DNA of 64,000 nt from Pseudomonadota bacterium (GCA_003247575.1 QJZC01000020.1:170493-234492), one strand, 5' to 3'; shown: positions 43,816-52,370, counted from the stretch's first letter. Numbers and translations: made by a program. Notes: generated by a model not told the origin, from the sequence alone.

Positions 43816-44718
43816 TCAGCGCAACGCAATCTCTTCGAACAGCCAGCCGCGGAAGGCCTGGATGTGCGGCTCGTTGTCGGAGGTATGCGGATAAACGAGG
43901 TAGTAGGCCCAGTCGAGAACCAGCTTTTCGGCGAACGGCCGCACTAGGCGTTTCGCAGCGAGCTCCGTCGCTACCAGCACGCGCCGCGCGAGGCCGACCC
44001 CCTGTCCTGCGACGGCGGCCTGAATCAACAAGCTCGCGTCCGTAAAGAGGGGCCCGAGTCGAGCATCTACCGGGTTGACCCCGACTGCGGCGAGCCAACG
44101 CCCCCAGTCGTCTCGGCTTTCGTCGTGAAGCAAGGTGTGATTCACCAGGTCGGCGGGAGACCGTAGCGGTACTGGTCCCGCCAGCAGGTCCGGGCTACAC
44201 ACCGGGAACAGCTCTTCGCCCATGAGGTAATGCGCGCGAAGTCCGGGATAGCTCCCGCGCCCGTAGCGAATCGCCAGGTCGATCTGGTCGCGCTTGAAGT
44301 CTGCGAAGTCTGCACTGGTGGCAATTCGCACGTCGAACTCGGGATGTCGCGCGGCAAAGCGGCCAAGGCGGGGAACGAGCCAGCGCGCCGCGAAAGAGGG
44401 CAACACGCTGATGTGGAGCTGCGTGCGCTGTGATTGTCCACGAAGGTCGCGCGAAGCCGAGTCGAGGTTCTGAAAGGCGGCTAGGGCTGCTTGAAAGTAG
44501 CGCTCGCCAGCAGCTGTGAGGGAGAGCGCGCGCGGTCGCCGTACGAAGAGCGCAACTCCGAGCCAGTCCTCGAGGATCCGAACCTGGTGGCTCACCGCCG
44601 CCTGTGTCACGCCCAGCTCGCGCGCACCCTGCGTGAAGCTGCGATGGCGGGCCGCAGCCTCGAACGCGCGCAAGGCATTGAGTGGGGGGAGTTCATGCTT
44701 CACCGTCTCATGATGCAT
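43816..44718 (-). CDS. LysR-family regulator, GcvA-like
   Basis: 300 residues from ATG 44718. The N-terminus matches the GcvA-type LysR subgroup (LPPLNALRAFEAAARHRSFT, then QGARELGVTQAAVSHQVRIL). The effector domain includes DLAIRYGRGSYPGLRAHYLM and AAVAGQGVGLARRVLVATEL, near the C-terminus. It is divergent from a GST gene, 100 bp away, with a palindrome between, so it probably controls that gene and itself. Its 3' end abuts the nos operon. Confidence 0.9.
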   Translation of the reverse strand: MHHETVKHELPPLNALRAFEAAARHRSFTQGARELGVTQAAVSHQVRILEDWLGVALFVRRPRALSLTAAGERYFQAALAAFQNLDSASRDLRGQSQRTQLHISVLPSFAARWLVPRLGRFAARHPEFDVRIATSADFADFKRDQIDLAIRYGRGSYPGLRAHYLMGEELFPVCSPDLLAGPVPLRSPADLVNHTLLHDESRDDWGRWLAAVGVNPVDARLGPLFTDASLLIQAAVAGQGVGLARRVLVATELAAKRLVRPFAEKLVLDWAYYLVYPHTSDNEPHIQAFRGWLFEEIALR

Positions 44719-44721
44719 GAA

Positions 44722-44747
44722 TTTTTCTCATCCTAGGGGACGAAAAA
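44722..44747. promoter_or_regulatory. Imperfect palindrome between LysR and GST genes
   Basis: The 26-bp sequence starts TTTTTCTCATCC and ends GGGGACGAAAAA, centred on CTAG. The arms match at ten of thirteen positions. It lies directly upstream of the LysR start and fits a T-N11-A type LysR operator. Confidence 0.55.
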
Positions 44748-44817
44748 TCTCGCTTGTGAGAAACACAGAGAGGCTGAATATTGCTGCCGATACTTAGGAC
44801 TTCGGAGGCGAAATTAC

Positions 44818-45516
44818 ATGAGGGAATCTAACGATAGGGATGGGCTGGGGACGGGGATTCCCGAAAGCGCTGCGCTCGGGGCCGACGAGTTGGCGCGCTA
44901 CTTTCCAGCGACCCTCTACGACTTCCTGCCGTCCGGCAACGGCTACAAGGTCCGGCTGGTGTTGGCACTGCTTGGGCTTCCCTACAGGTACGTCGAGGTC
45001 GACCTGACCGTCGGGGCTTCGCGCACACCTGATTTCATGGCCCGAAACCCCATCGGAAAGATTCCCGTGCTCGAACTTGCCGATGGGACCTGCTTGTTCG
45101 AGTCCAGTGCGATCCTGTGGTGGCTCGCGGAAGGCACATCCTTGGTGCCTGCTTCGAGGCTCGGTCGCCAGCGCGTCTTGCAGTGGATGAGCTTCGAGCA
45201 GTACAACCACGAGCCAACCATCGCTGTGAGACGCGCGCGCCTGTTGCATCCGGAGTTCGGGGAGCTGACCGAATCCGAGTCGGTCGCGCTGCTGGAGAGG
45301 GGGTATCAGGCTCTGGGAGTGATGGACGGAGTTCTGGAACGCCAAGACTTCATGGCGGGTTCGAGCCTGAGCATCGCGGACATTGCTCTCTATGCCTATA
45401 CGCACGTCGCCGACGAAGGCGGATTCGATCTGGTGCGCTTTCGGAACGTGACACGCTGGCTGGACGCGGTAGCCAAACAGCTCCCCGAGCTACCGATCGA
45501 TCGCGTGCCAGCCTAG
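44818..45516 (+). CDS. Glutathione S-transferase family protein
   Basis: 232 residues; GGAGG precedes ATG 44818. The N-terminal 25 residues are an extension; then a thioredoxin fold: LYDFLPSGNGYKVRLVLALL, NPIGKIPVLEL (cis-Pro), and DGTCLFESSAILWWLAE (ES glutathione-binding motif). The helical domain has SSLSIADIALYAYTHVADEG. Ser in PSGNG is the likely active residue. The 3' end overlaps the convergent gene by 27 bp, and a conserved hairpin element follows it. Confidence 0.88.
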   Translation: MRESNDRDGLGTGIPESAALGADELARYFPATLYDFLPSGNGYKVRLVLALLGLPYRYVEVDLTVGASRTPDFMARNPIGKIPVLELADGTCLFESSAILWWLAEGTSLVPASRLGRQRVLQWMSFEQYNHEPTIAVRRARLLHPEFGELTESESVALLERGYQALGVMDGVLERQDFMAGSSLSIADIALYAYTHVADEGGFDLVRFRNVTRWLDAVAKQLPELPIDRVPA

Positions 45517-46206
45517 CCGGGATAGTTTGTTCGTCTTCGTCAGGGGCTCGGGAATCGCGGCTTCAGGGCGTAGTCGCGGACTCGAACGGCCCTGCAGCCG
45601 CGATTCCGAGTGCCCACACCCGTGACTCGCTGCCGGTCGCATTTTCTGGGGGGCCAACTGCACATCGAATCCGAGCTCGCGCAGGTCGTCCATGGAGTAC
45701 CTGCGGACCGAGTCAGCTCGGTCCTGCGCGAAGTATCGCTCGTAGAGCGCTCGATCTTCTGGCTTGGTTCGGTCCAGCTCGCGGACGCGCTCCGTTCGGA
45801 TCTCGCCTTCGCGTGATCGGATGGAAACGAGGGTCCCCGAGTCGACGCTCGCTGCCTGAAACGTCATCAGGGCATAGTCGTCCAGCTCAGGAACCCATCC
45901 TACGTAGAAGGCATCAGGTCGAAACGACACGATCTCCTCGGCGCGGCGGAAACCCGATGCCTCGGGAACGTATACGTCCCAGTTCAGCCCAGCCTTTGCA
46001 TTGGTGTACCGCTCGAGAGAGATGAGCACCTCGGCAACGCGGTCGCCATCGAGGTCCGCGTCGACGCGCACCACGCGGTCTTCGGGACGGAACGTGTGAA
46101 CCCGCGTGAAGTGTTCGAGCGGGTCCGTGATCTCTTCCGCGGCCAGCGCGGCGGAAGAGACCATGAGCAAGGCACAAGGGAGATATGTCCTAAGGAAGTT
46201 GTTCAT
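45490..46206 (-). CDS. Secreted protein of unknown function; C-terminus encoded by a hairpin element
   Basis: 238 residues from ATG 46206. A signal peptide ends near SSAALAAEE. The domain contains RVDADLDGDRVAEVLISLER, a calcium-type DxDxDG motif as in FG-GAP/EF-hand-like loops. Residues about 195-238 are encoded across the 72-nt hairpin element (45544-45615) and by the 3' end of the GST gene; this tail is Arg/Ser-rich and looks unlike the rest. The original stop may have been lost when the element arrived. The start lies within a lysozyme-like remnant encoded upstream in another frame. Confidence 0.7.
   Translation of the reverse strand: MNNFLRTYLPCALLMVSSAALAAEEITDPLEHFTRVHTFRPEDRVVRVDADLDGDRVAEVLISLERYTNAKAGLNWDVYVPEASGFRRAEEIVSFRPDAFYVGWVPELDDYALMTFQAASVDSGTLVSIRSREGEIRTERVRELDRTKPEDRALYERYFAQDRADSVRRYSMDDLRELGFDVQLAPQKMRPAASHGCGHSESRLQGRSSPRLRPEAAIPEPLTKTNKLSRLGWHAIDR
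45544..45615. repeat. Conserved hairpin element, copy 1
   Basis: The arms 45544-45569 and 45589-45615 pair almost completely. They enclose a 19-nt loop at 45570-45588 that contains AGTC-GCG-GACT (a small inner hairpin) and ends CGAACG. It shares loop and the flank CTTCGTCAGG with copy 2 (52285-52355), while several stem bases differ in a compensated way. It lies between convergent genes and may be a bidirectional terminator, but the loop conservation suggests more. Confidence 0.75.
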
Positions 46207-46507
46207 GTCGCTCGATCACGCACCTCACATTCTCGTTCCAGCTCCAAGTCTGCAAGGTACTCGCCTGTTCGATTTGGAACATCCCCCAGCCATCCGGCGG
46301 GCCGAGGAGCGGCGAGCCTGGGTCAGGCCGTACGAACCGACGGAAGTTGCTCTCCTGTTCGCCGATCGCCTGTGCGTACACCTGGGTGCCCTGAACCGAG
46401 CGGATCTGCGCAGATCGCGATGAGTGTGTCGCTCCAGGTAGAGAGGATTCGCTGTTCTCTCCATCGATGTGGCTCGTGCGCGTGAAGCTGCGCTCGCCAC
46501 ATCTCTC
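46190..46507 (-). pseudogene. Remnant of a lysozyme/lytic-transglycosylase-like gene
   Basis: This open frame has no ATG and starts just after a stop at 46508. Its C-terminal 60 residues resemble the SLT-type fold: VYAQAIGEQESNFRRF, then GSPLLGPPDGWGMFQIEQAS and TWSWNENVRC. This is the E-S-x-F and G-x-G-M-x-Q pattern of lytic transglycosylases. The part before it (SVQGTQ upstream) shows no known domain, so the N-terminus is missing or altered. It overlaps the start of the secreted-protein gene by 17 nt, suggesting they were once coupled. The remaining 46508-46588 is the control region of the next gene. Confidence 0.4.
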
Positions 46508-46588
46508 TCAAGCAGAGCGTGTGCAAGGACGAGGAAGGTGGGAGCCTCCACGTTGCTCGAGCGCGTATGCGTATGAGGGGAGCCGCGA

Positions 46589-48001
46589 ATGAAGCGATTG
46601 GCCTACTTATGTCTTGTGGTTTGTGTCGCCAGCTCCGACGCCGAGGTCGTGTACGCTCAGGGAGCGCCAGTTGCGTCGCCTGAGACCGAGCAGCCCGGAC
46701 AGGCGGCCGAGCGGGCACTCGAACAGCTCGAGCGAAGCTCGGGAGCGAACCTGCAGGAGCGACTCGGCGGCTTCAGGCGCGTGACCTACGCAGAGGTGTT
46801 GAGCGACCCGGACAACCTCGATCTGAACTACCGCTGGGTACTGACACAGATCCAGGACGGAAACCTGAAGGGCGCCGCCGCCACTCTCGAGCGAATGCTG
46901 CTCGTGCGTCCAAAGATGGTGCGGATGCGGATGCTCTATGCCGTCGTGCTGCTCAAGATGGGAGACTTCGAGCACGCCCAGCGCGAGCTGGAACTGCTCG
47001 AGCCGCTCCCCATGAATGCGCGTTCCAGAGCTCAGTTGAAAGGCTACCAGGACCAAATTCGACGCAATCGAAAAGTCTATAGGTCGGTGCTCACCCTGAA
47101 CGTAGGTGCTCAGACCGACTCGAATCGAAATTCGGGACCGGATTCGAACCAGGCTCTGGTGGGGAACATACGGCAGAGTGTGGGAGCTGCGAGCAAGAAG
47201 ACGGCGGATCAGGGCTTTTCATCGATCCTGAACCTTCAGGTCGAACGGGATCTGGGTTCGCAGGAAGATCTCAAGGCCGTCGCCGGGCTCACGTATTTCC
47301 ATGCGCAGCAGGAGGATCTCGAGAACCTCGATCTGCAGGTCGCGAAGTTCGACCTCGGATTCCGGCTGCGCCGGTCAGGCTGGGAGCTTCAGCCCCAGCT
47401 GGTCGCCGACGCGATCGATTTGTCGCGCGAGGTGTATCAGCGCAGCTTTGGTGCACAGCTGCTGGGCAAGCTCCCTCTATCGAACAAGCTGGACCTGTCG
47501 ATGAATCTGCGCTCCGTCTACGAGGACTACGACTCGACACCCGATGCAACGACTGCGCGAGATCGCAGCGGCTATCGGACCGACTTCAAGCTCGACCTCG
47601 GATTTCGGCCACGCCTGGATCAGCGCCTGACCTTCAAGGCCGGAGTATCTCGCAAGTCGGCTCAGAAGACCTACTTCTCGTTGCTGGGGTGGCAGGCCGG
47701 CCTGAATCATCTGTGGGTCCTTCCGACCGGTCAGTTCCTGATCTCGAGTGTGAACCTGAAGCGCGAGAAGTATCACCGAAACCAGAACTCGATTGGCGAG
47801 TCTCGGAGGCGCGACTTCCAGACGACCGCGGGACTCACACTGGGGATACCGCTGAACTCGCTATGGAGTCAGGCGCGGATGCTGCGGGGGATGAGCTTGA
47901 CTCTGAACACCGAGGTCGTTCATTCGCGCTCCAACCTGCCGAACAATGAGTACAAGAACCTCAAGTTTGGGGTGAGCTTGACCAAGCGGTTCGAGCTGTG
48001 A
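46589..48001 (+). CDS. TPR / outer-membrane beta-barrel protein (SlipAM/Slam-like)
   Basis: 470 residues. The signal peptide ends VVYAQG. Residues 55-155 contain TPR-like helices (NLDLNYRWVLTQIQDGNLKG, VVLLKMGDFEHAQRELELLE). The remainder is a beta-barrel with alternating strands (YRSVLTLNVGAQTDSNRNSG, TFKAGVSRKSAQKTYFSLLG) and a terminal aromatic/leucine strand ending KFGVSLTKRFEL, as expected for outer-membrane insertion. The overall plan resembles surface lipoprotein assembly modifiers. A FecR-domain protein follows 43 bp on, the common partner of this family. Confidence 0.7.
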   Translation: MKRLAYLCLVVCVASSDAEVVYAQGAPVASPETEQPGQAAERALEQLERSSGANLQERLGGFRRVTYAEVLSDPDNLDLNYRWVLTQIQDGNLKGAAATLERMLLVRPKMVRMRMLYAVVLLKMGDFEHAQRELELLEPLPMNARSRAQLKGYQDQIRRNRKVYRSVLTLNVGAQTDSNRNSGPDSNQALVGNIRQSVGAASKKTADQGFSSILNLQVERDLGSQEDLKAVAGLTYFHAQQEDLENLDLQVAKFDLGFRLRRSGWELQPQLVADAIDLSREVYQRSFGAQLLGKLPLSNKLDLSMNLRSVYEDYDSTPDATTARDRSGYRTDFKLDLGFRPRLDQRLTFKAGVSRKSAQKTYFSLLGWQAGLNHLWVLPTGQFLISSVNLKREKYHRNQNSIGESRRRDFQTTAGLTLGIPLNSLWSQARMLRGMSLTLNTEVVHSRSNLPNNEYKNLKFGVSLTKRFEL

Positions 48002-48044
48002 GGTCGGTCCTAGATCCTGCGCGAACGAGCGCGAGGAGGACGTT

Positions 48045-50201
48045 TTGAGTCGAGCTGTCGCAGTCAGTCTGATCCTGTTCGTACTTTCGCTCGCCGGCTC
48101 GGTGCAAGCCTCCGTACAGGCGGGGGTTGCCGCGGCCGTTCGGGGAAAGGTAACGGTGACGAGGCCGGACGCCGTCGGCCGCGAAGTCGAGAGCGGTTCA
48201 CCCATCTATCTGGGAGACTCGATCCGCACCGGCGAGGAATCCGGACTGCAGGTCCTGTTGCTCGATGAGACGGTCTTCACTCTCGGGCCGAAGAGTGAGC
48301 TGGTGATCGACAAGTTTCTATACGACGCGGAGGCGAAGGGGGGCGAGCTCGATGCGAAGCTCGTGCGTGGGGCATTTCGCTTCATCAGTGGACGCATTGC
48401 CAAGGATGACCCCGAGAGCATGAAGGTGCGACTGCCGTCCGGCACGATCGGCATTCGCGGTACCGTCGTCGATACCTCCGTCGATCCGGATACCGGGCGC
48501 TCCTTGGTGGTGCTGGCGGCACCGGGGGCCGCGAATCTGGACACCGGTGCAATCGAGGTGGCCAATGCCGGGATCGCGCGGGACGTTCGGCGCGGGGGCT
48601 GGGGTGTCGAGATTCCCAGCTTTGCCGAGCCCCCATCCGTACCCTTTCTGGTGCCAGCGGAGTTGTACGAGAACTTCGACTTCGCGGTGCAGGGTGAGCC
48701 CAAGGAGGGCGGCGGCGAGCGCCAGGACGCCGAGCGTGGTCCAGACCAAGCGAGGCCGCAGCGTGCGCGCGATCGCAGCTCCGCTCCGCTTCGAGCTCGC
48801 GAGGGTAGAGGTGCACCGGCGGAGCGGGGAGCTCCTCGGAATGATCCGCGGTCTGCGGGTCGTAGAGGTCCCGAGCGACCCGGTGCGTCGGATCGACCCG
48901 GATCGCGCCCCGATCCGAACCGTCCCCCGCGAGCGTTCCCAGGACGCCCCGGTGGTCCGCGGCCGCGGGGCGAGGAGCGGGATCCCGGTCGTCCGGGGGC
49001 GGAGCCCGGTCGGCCCGGGCCCGCACCGCGTCCGGGTGATCCACTGCAGCCAGTTCCGGGATCGAGACCTGGCGAGCCGACCGGCCCCGGTCCCGAACCC
49101 TTCGATCCGGCTCGAGGGGGACCTGAGCCGGGTCGCTACGACCCGCGCTACGGTCCGGGCCCCGATGGGTACGGCCCAGGCAACGAGGGCGATCACCCGG
49201 GTCCGGGCCCGTACGATCCCAACCATACGCCCGGCACCGAGCCGTACGGCCCAGGCCCCGACGGCTACGCCCCCGATCCGGGTTCATACGATCCGAACTA
49301 TGATCCCAACTACGACCCGAGTACGGATCCGTACGCTCCTGGCCCGGATGGCTATGCGCCCGGTCCGGGTCCATACGATCCCAACTATGACCCCAACTAC
49401 GATCCGAGCACGGATCCGTACGCTCCTAGCCCCGACGGCTATGCGCCGGGTCCGTACGATCCCAACTATGATCCCAACTACGACCCGGGCGCCGAAGGCT
49501 ACGTTCCGGGCCCCGACCCCTACGATCCAGCGGGTAGCTTCGACCCTGCGCTTGCGGAGTACGATCCCGCGCTCGCCGAGTTCGATCCGGCGTTCGCCGA
49601 GTACGATCCTGCCTTCGCGGAGTACGACCCGGCGTTCGACGATTCGTTCATCTTCGACCCGAATGCGCCCGAGTTTTTCGAGTTCGATCCGAACGATCCC
49701 AACTTCGTGATGCAAGCCGATGAGATGATCACGAGCGTGAACGATCTGCTCGCGCTCTCGATGACCATCGACGAAGTTTACTTCTACGACGCGAAAGACA
49801 TCGCATTGGCCAATGATATCGGCCTTCTCGACCTCTTCGTCAGACTGGATTTCATGCAGAACAAGGTGAAAGTGGTGTTGCGCGATGTCGAGTCGAGCGT
49901 TCTCAATCTGCCCCCCGGCAGCACCGGCGATGGCTTCGACGAGATCGATTTCGATGCTCCTCCAGGACCTGACGCGCGCTACGTGCTCCAGGTGCATTAC
50001 AACCCCTCGGGTTGTGGGATGAGCCCGAGCTGTGTTCATCCAGCCGATGTCCAGGTGACCGTGGGCACCAAGGCCGGTGTCGTCGCGGCGGGAGTGGCCA
50101 CCTCGGTGACCATCCGGACGCCCAACTTCATCGATCCGACGGTCGAAGTCCAATCGGTTCCCGTGCTGATTCCGCGCAGCGGAGTTCCGCCGCCGCAGTG
50201 A
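48045..50201 (+). CDS. Secreted FecR-domain protein with long disordered Pro/Asp/Tyr repeat region
   Basis: 718 residues from TTG 48045, GAGGAGG upstream. A signal peptide ends VQASVQA. Residues 30-150 are a FecR-type beta domain (AAVRGKVTVTRPDAVGREVE, then SPIYLGDSIRTGEESG and FRFISGRIA). About residues 205-535 are Pro/Gly/Arg-rich, then tandem units of YDPNYDPNYDP type and heptads of the FDPALAE type. Residues 540-718 return to a folded domain with DPNFVMQADEMITSVNDLLA. The cell-surface exposure is presumed from its barrel partner. There are no transmembrane segments. Confidence 0.78.
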   Translation: MSRAVAVSLILFVLSLAGSVQASVQAGVAAAVRGKVTVTRPDAVGREVESGSPIYLGDSIRTGEESGLQVLLLDETVFTLGPKSELVIDKFLYDAEAKGGELDAKLVRGAFRFISGRIAKDDPESMKVRLPSGTIGIRGTVVDTSVDPDTGRSLVVLAAPGAANLDTGAIEVANAGIARDVRRGGWGVEIPSFAEPPSVPFLVPAELYENFDFAVQGEPKEGGGERQDAERGPDQARPQRARDRSSAPLRAREGRGAPAERGAPRNDPRSAGRRGPERPGASDRPGSRPDPNRPPRAFPGRPGGPRPRGEERDPGRPGAEPGRPGPAPRPGDPLQPVPGSRPGEPTGPGPEPFDPARGGPEPGRYDPRYGPGPDGYGPGNEGDHPGPGPYDPNHTPGTEPYGPGPDGYAPDPGSYDPNYDPNYDPSTDPYAPGPDGYAPGPGPYDPNYDPNYDPSTDPYAPSPDGYAPGPYDPNYDPNYDPGAEGYVPGPDPYDPAGSFDPALAEYDPALAEFDPAFAEYDPAFAEYDPAFDDSFIFDPNAPEFFEFDPNDPNFVMQADEMITSVNDLLALSMTIDEVYFYDAKDIALANDIGLLDLFVRLDFMQNKVKVVLRDVESSVLNLPPGSTGDGFDEIDFDAPPGPDARYVLQVHYNPSGCGMSPSCVHPADVQVTVGTKAGVVAAGVATSVTIRTPNFIDPTVEVQSVPVLIPRSGVPPPQ
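49287..49490 (+). repeat. Tandem DNA repeat in FecR-domain gene (units of 87 and 81 bp)
   Basis: Unit 1 is 49287-49373 and unit 2 is 49374-49454; a third partial unit starts at 49455. All begin TACGATCC and encode YDPNYDPNYDP. Synonymous substitutions distinguish copies, so expansion is not very recent. Confidence 0.85.
49539..49643 (+). repeat. Tandem 21-bp repeat encoding FDPA-type heptads
   Basis: Five successive 7-codon units (FDPALAE, YDPALAE, FDPAFAE, YDPAFAE, YDPAFDD) form an acidic, aromatic tract inside the FecR-domain protein. Asp in every heptad could bind calcium, by analogy with other acidic surface repeats. Confidence 0.85.
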
Positions 50202-50276
50202 CCGGCAGCGACAGCTGTCACGCTCATGCGTGGGCGTGTGCAGCCGAGGGGTCGGACGCTCGCTTCGGAAGTGGGC

Positions 50277-51182
50277 TCACGCGCCGCGCGTCGGCGGCTG
50301 ACGATGCAAGAGCTGATCGCAGATGTCGATGAACTCCACCGCGGCCTTGGGCAGCATGGCGAAGCTTCGGGCGCACCAACCCATTCGAAGCGGCGCGAGG
50401 GCAGGCACCGGAAGGACCTTCAGAGTCCCGTTCTTCTCGAGCTTCGACGCCAGACGTCGGGGCACGAAGGTCTCGCCGGCATTCACTTCTACGAGCATGT
50501 TCGCGATCGCCGGAACTTCGGCCACTTCGATTGGCTGTAGGGAGATTCCGTGCGCGATCAGCACCTTGGCGATGTGCTGGTAGGTCGCCGAGGTCGTGCT
50601 CTGGGCGATGTACCGGATCGTGGCCAGATCCTCGAGCGCTAGCTCCTTCTGCTTTGCGAGTGGATGATCGCGACGAACGAGCAGGCCGAGCTCGACCTCG
50701 CTGTGCGGTCTGACCTCGAGACTCTGAACCGCGCAAGACAACGGGATCAGCGCCAGATCCGCCCGTCCCTCCCGCAGCACACTCAGGCGTCCTTCCGTCG
50801 TGTTCTCGGCGATCACCTCGATCTCGACCTCTGGGCGTCTCTCCTTGAGGGTGTGCGTCGCCCGCCGCAACGCGGAGATGAGGTTGGCCCCGACGGCGAG
50901 TCGCAGCCTTTCCATTCGACTGCTCGCCGTGAGCCTTAGCGCCTCGATGCCTGAGTCGAGGGACGCCAGAGCCGGGCTCGCGGCTTCGTACAAAATCCTT
51001 CCTTCTTCTGTAGCCGAAATGCCTCGGCGAAGTCGGGTGAACAGCTCTACCTCCAGCTCGCTCTCGAGCCGGCGAACATGCTGTGTCACCGCCCCCTGTG
51101 TGCGGCCGATCCGCCGAGCTGCCTCGCTGAAGCTCGACGCCTGGTAAGCCGCGACGAACACTCTCAGATCTTCCAACGTCAT
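50277..51182 (-). CDS. LysR-family transcriptional regulator
   Basis: 301 residues from ATG 51182. The helix-turn-helix is FSEAARRIGRTQGAVTQHVR. The effector domain has RLRLAVGANLISALRRATHT and ADLALIPLSCAVQSLEVR, ending with a Cys-containing helix. It is divergent from a secreted beta-helix gene 110 bp away; a 21-bp inverted repeat lies at the start of this gene. That gene is its likely target. Confidence 0.9.
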   Translation of the reverse strand: MTLEDLRVFVAAYQASSFSEAARRIGRTQGAVTQHVRRLESELEVELFTRLRRGISATEEGRILYEAASPALASLDSGIEALRLTASSRMERLRLAVGANLISALRRATHTLKERRPEVEIEVIAENTTEGRLSVLREGRADLALIPLSCAVQSLEVRPHSEVELGLLVRRDHPLAKQKELALEDLATIRYIAQSTTSATYQHIAKVLIAHGISLQPIEVAEVPAIANMLVEVNAGETFVPRRLASKLEKNGTLKVLPVPALAPLRMGWCARSFAMLPKAAVEFIDICDQLLHRQPPTRGA

Positions 51183-51190
51183 GGTCTGAT

Positions 51191-51211
51191 ATTAGTATTC
51201 TCTATACGAAT
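51191..51211. promoter_or_regulatory. LysR-type inverted repeat
   Basis: ATTAGTAT-TCTCT-ATACGAAT: arms match as ATT-n-GTAT against ATAC-n-AAT. It sits 9 bp upstream of the LysR start, between the divergent genes, and fits T-N11-A binding sites. Confidence 0.6.
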
Positions 51212-51292
51212 CGGCGAAATCCGTAGAATTGACTTCGATCGGCATGGCTTTCAGATTGGCGCGCAGAGTTCACTCACCGAAAGGAACGAATT

Positions 51293-52264
51293 ATGCGACC
51301 GACACTGCTGGCCATGTTGGCTGCCGCCTTGCTCTTTCCCACCTGCCCCTCCGCGCAGGAGGAAACCGCGCTCTCGATTGCGGATTTGCTCTTCGGTCCT
51401 CGCACCCGCACGCTTCGCGTGGACTGTGATCGCGGTCAGACCGTGACCCGCGCGCTCGCGCGGGCAGGTGCAGGGGACACGATTCTGGTTCGCGGAACCT
51501 GTACCGAGTCGGTCGTGATCGACAAGGCCATCACCCTCGATGGAGGGGGGAGCGCCCGCATCGTGCCCGCAGATCCGAGCGACGCCACCATCCGGGTTAC
51601 TGTCCGCCGCGTGCACATCCGTGGATTCATCCTCGAATCGACATCGCAGTTCCAGATCGCCTTCGCCACGGACGCAAGCGCGACGGTCGAGTCGAACGTC
51701 CTCCGCAATGCCACCAACTTCGGAGTCAGCGTCGGCTTTCGAAGCTTTGCCACATTGCTCGGGAACACGATCACCGACTGCATCGCGGGCGGTGTGCTGG
51801 TGATCTCGGGATCCACCGCACAGATCGGCATCGACACCTTCAATGGAATCCCGAGTCCCAACACGATTTCCGACAATGTCACCGCCGGCATCATCGTTGC
51901 GGGCGGATCGCAGGCCGAGATCCTCGGTGGGAACACGATCTCCAACAACAATCTGGGTGTGCTCGCGGTCGATACGAGCGTAGCGCGCGTTGCAGGCAAC
52001 CAGATCTCCGGGAACAACATCGGGATCCTCGTCGACCGTGGTGGTGTCGTTCAACTGCCGCTTCCAGCCAACCCAAACCCGGTTCTGACCGCTCTCAATA
52101 CCGGCGAGAACGCGCAGATGGGGATCGCCTGCCAGAATGGAACTCTCATTGGCGTCGCAGACTTGCAACCCGCCGTTTCGCTGCCAGCCCCGTCGGGCGC
52201 GCTTTCGGGGGTCGTCAGCAATCTGAACACCCTCTGCATCGACCAGACGGTGCTCGCCCCCTAG
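51293..52264 (+). CDS. Secreted right-handed beta-helix protein
   Basis: 323 residues from ATG 51293, AAGGA upstream. A signal peptide ends TCPSAQE. After VDCDRGQTVTRALARAGAGD there are parallel beta-helix coils (TLDGGGSARIV, NNNLGVLAVDTSVARVAGNQ, ISGNNIGILVDRGGVVQLPL), as in polysaccharide-associated exported proteins. The C-terminus contains one Cys pair. The second copy of the hairpin element lies right after it. Control by the adjacent LysR is likely. Confidence 0.78.
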   Translation: MRPTLLAMLAAALLFPTCPSAQEETALSIADLLFGPRTRTLRVDCDRGQTVTRALARAGAGDTILVRGTCTESVVIDKAITLDGGGSARIVPADPSDATIRVTVRRVHIRGFILESTSQFQIAFATDASATVESNVLRNATNFGVSVGFRSFATLLGNTITDCIAGGVLVISGSTAQIGIDTFNGIPSPNTISDNVTAGIIVAGGSQAEILGGNTISNNNLGVLAVDTSVARVAGNQISGNNIGILVDRGGVVQLPLPANPNPVLTALNTGENAQMGIACQNGTLIGVADLQPAVSLPAPSGALSGVVSNLNTLCIDQTVLAP

Positions 52265-52284
52265 CTTTCAGCAGGCTTCGTCAG

Positions 52285-52355
52285 GGGCTCTGGAATCGTG
52301 TCTGCCGGGCCTAGTCGTGGACTCGAACGGCCCGGCAGACACGATTCCAGAGCCC
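52285..52355. repeat. Conserved hairpin element, copy 2
   Basis: A perfect 26-bp stem (52285-52310 and 52330-52355) encloses a 19-nt loop (52311-52329) that matches copy 1 at all but two positions. The inner AGTC/GACT is retained. It sits between the rightward beta-helix gene and the leftward hybrid kinase gene, as expected of a bidirectional terminator. Confidence 0.85.
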
Positions 52356-52370
52356 GACCGTTCGCGGTGG

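Noticed and set aside
48547..49710. 387-residue plus-strand frame inside the FecR-domain gene
   Set aside because: The repeats make alternative frames long. The FecR frame has the signal peptide and folded domains on both sides.
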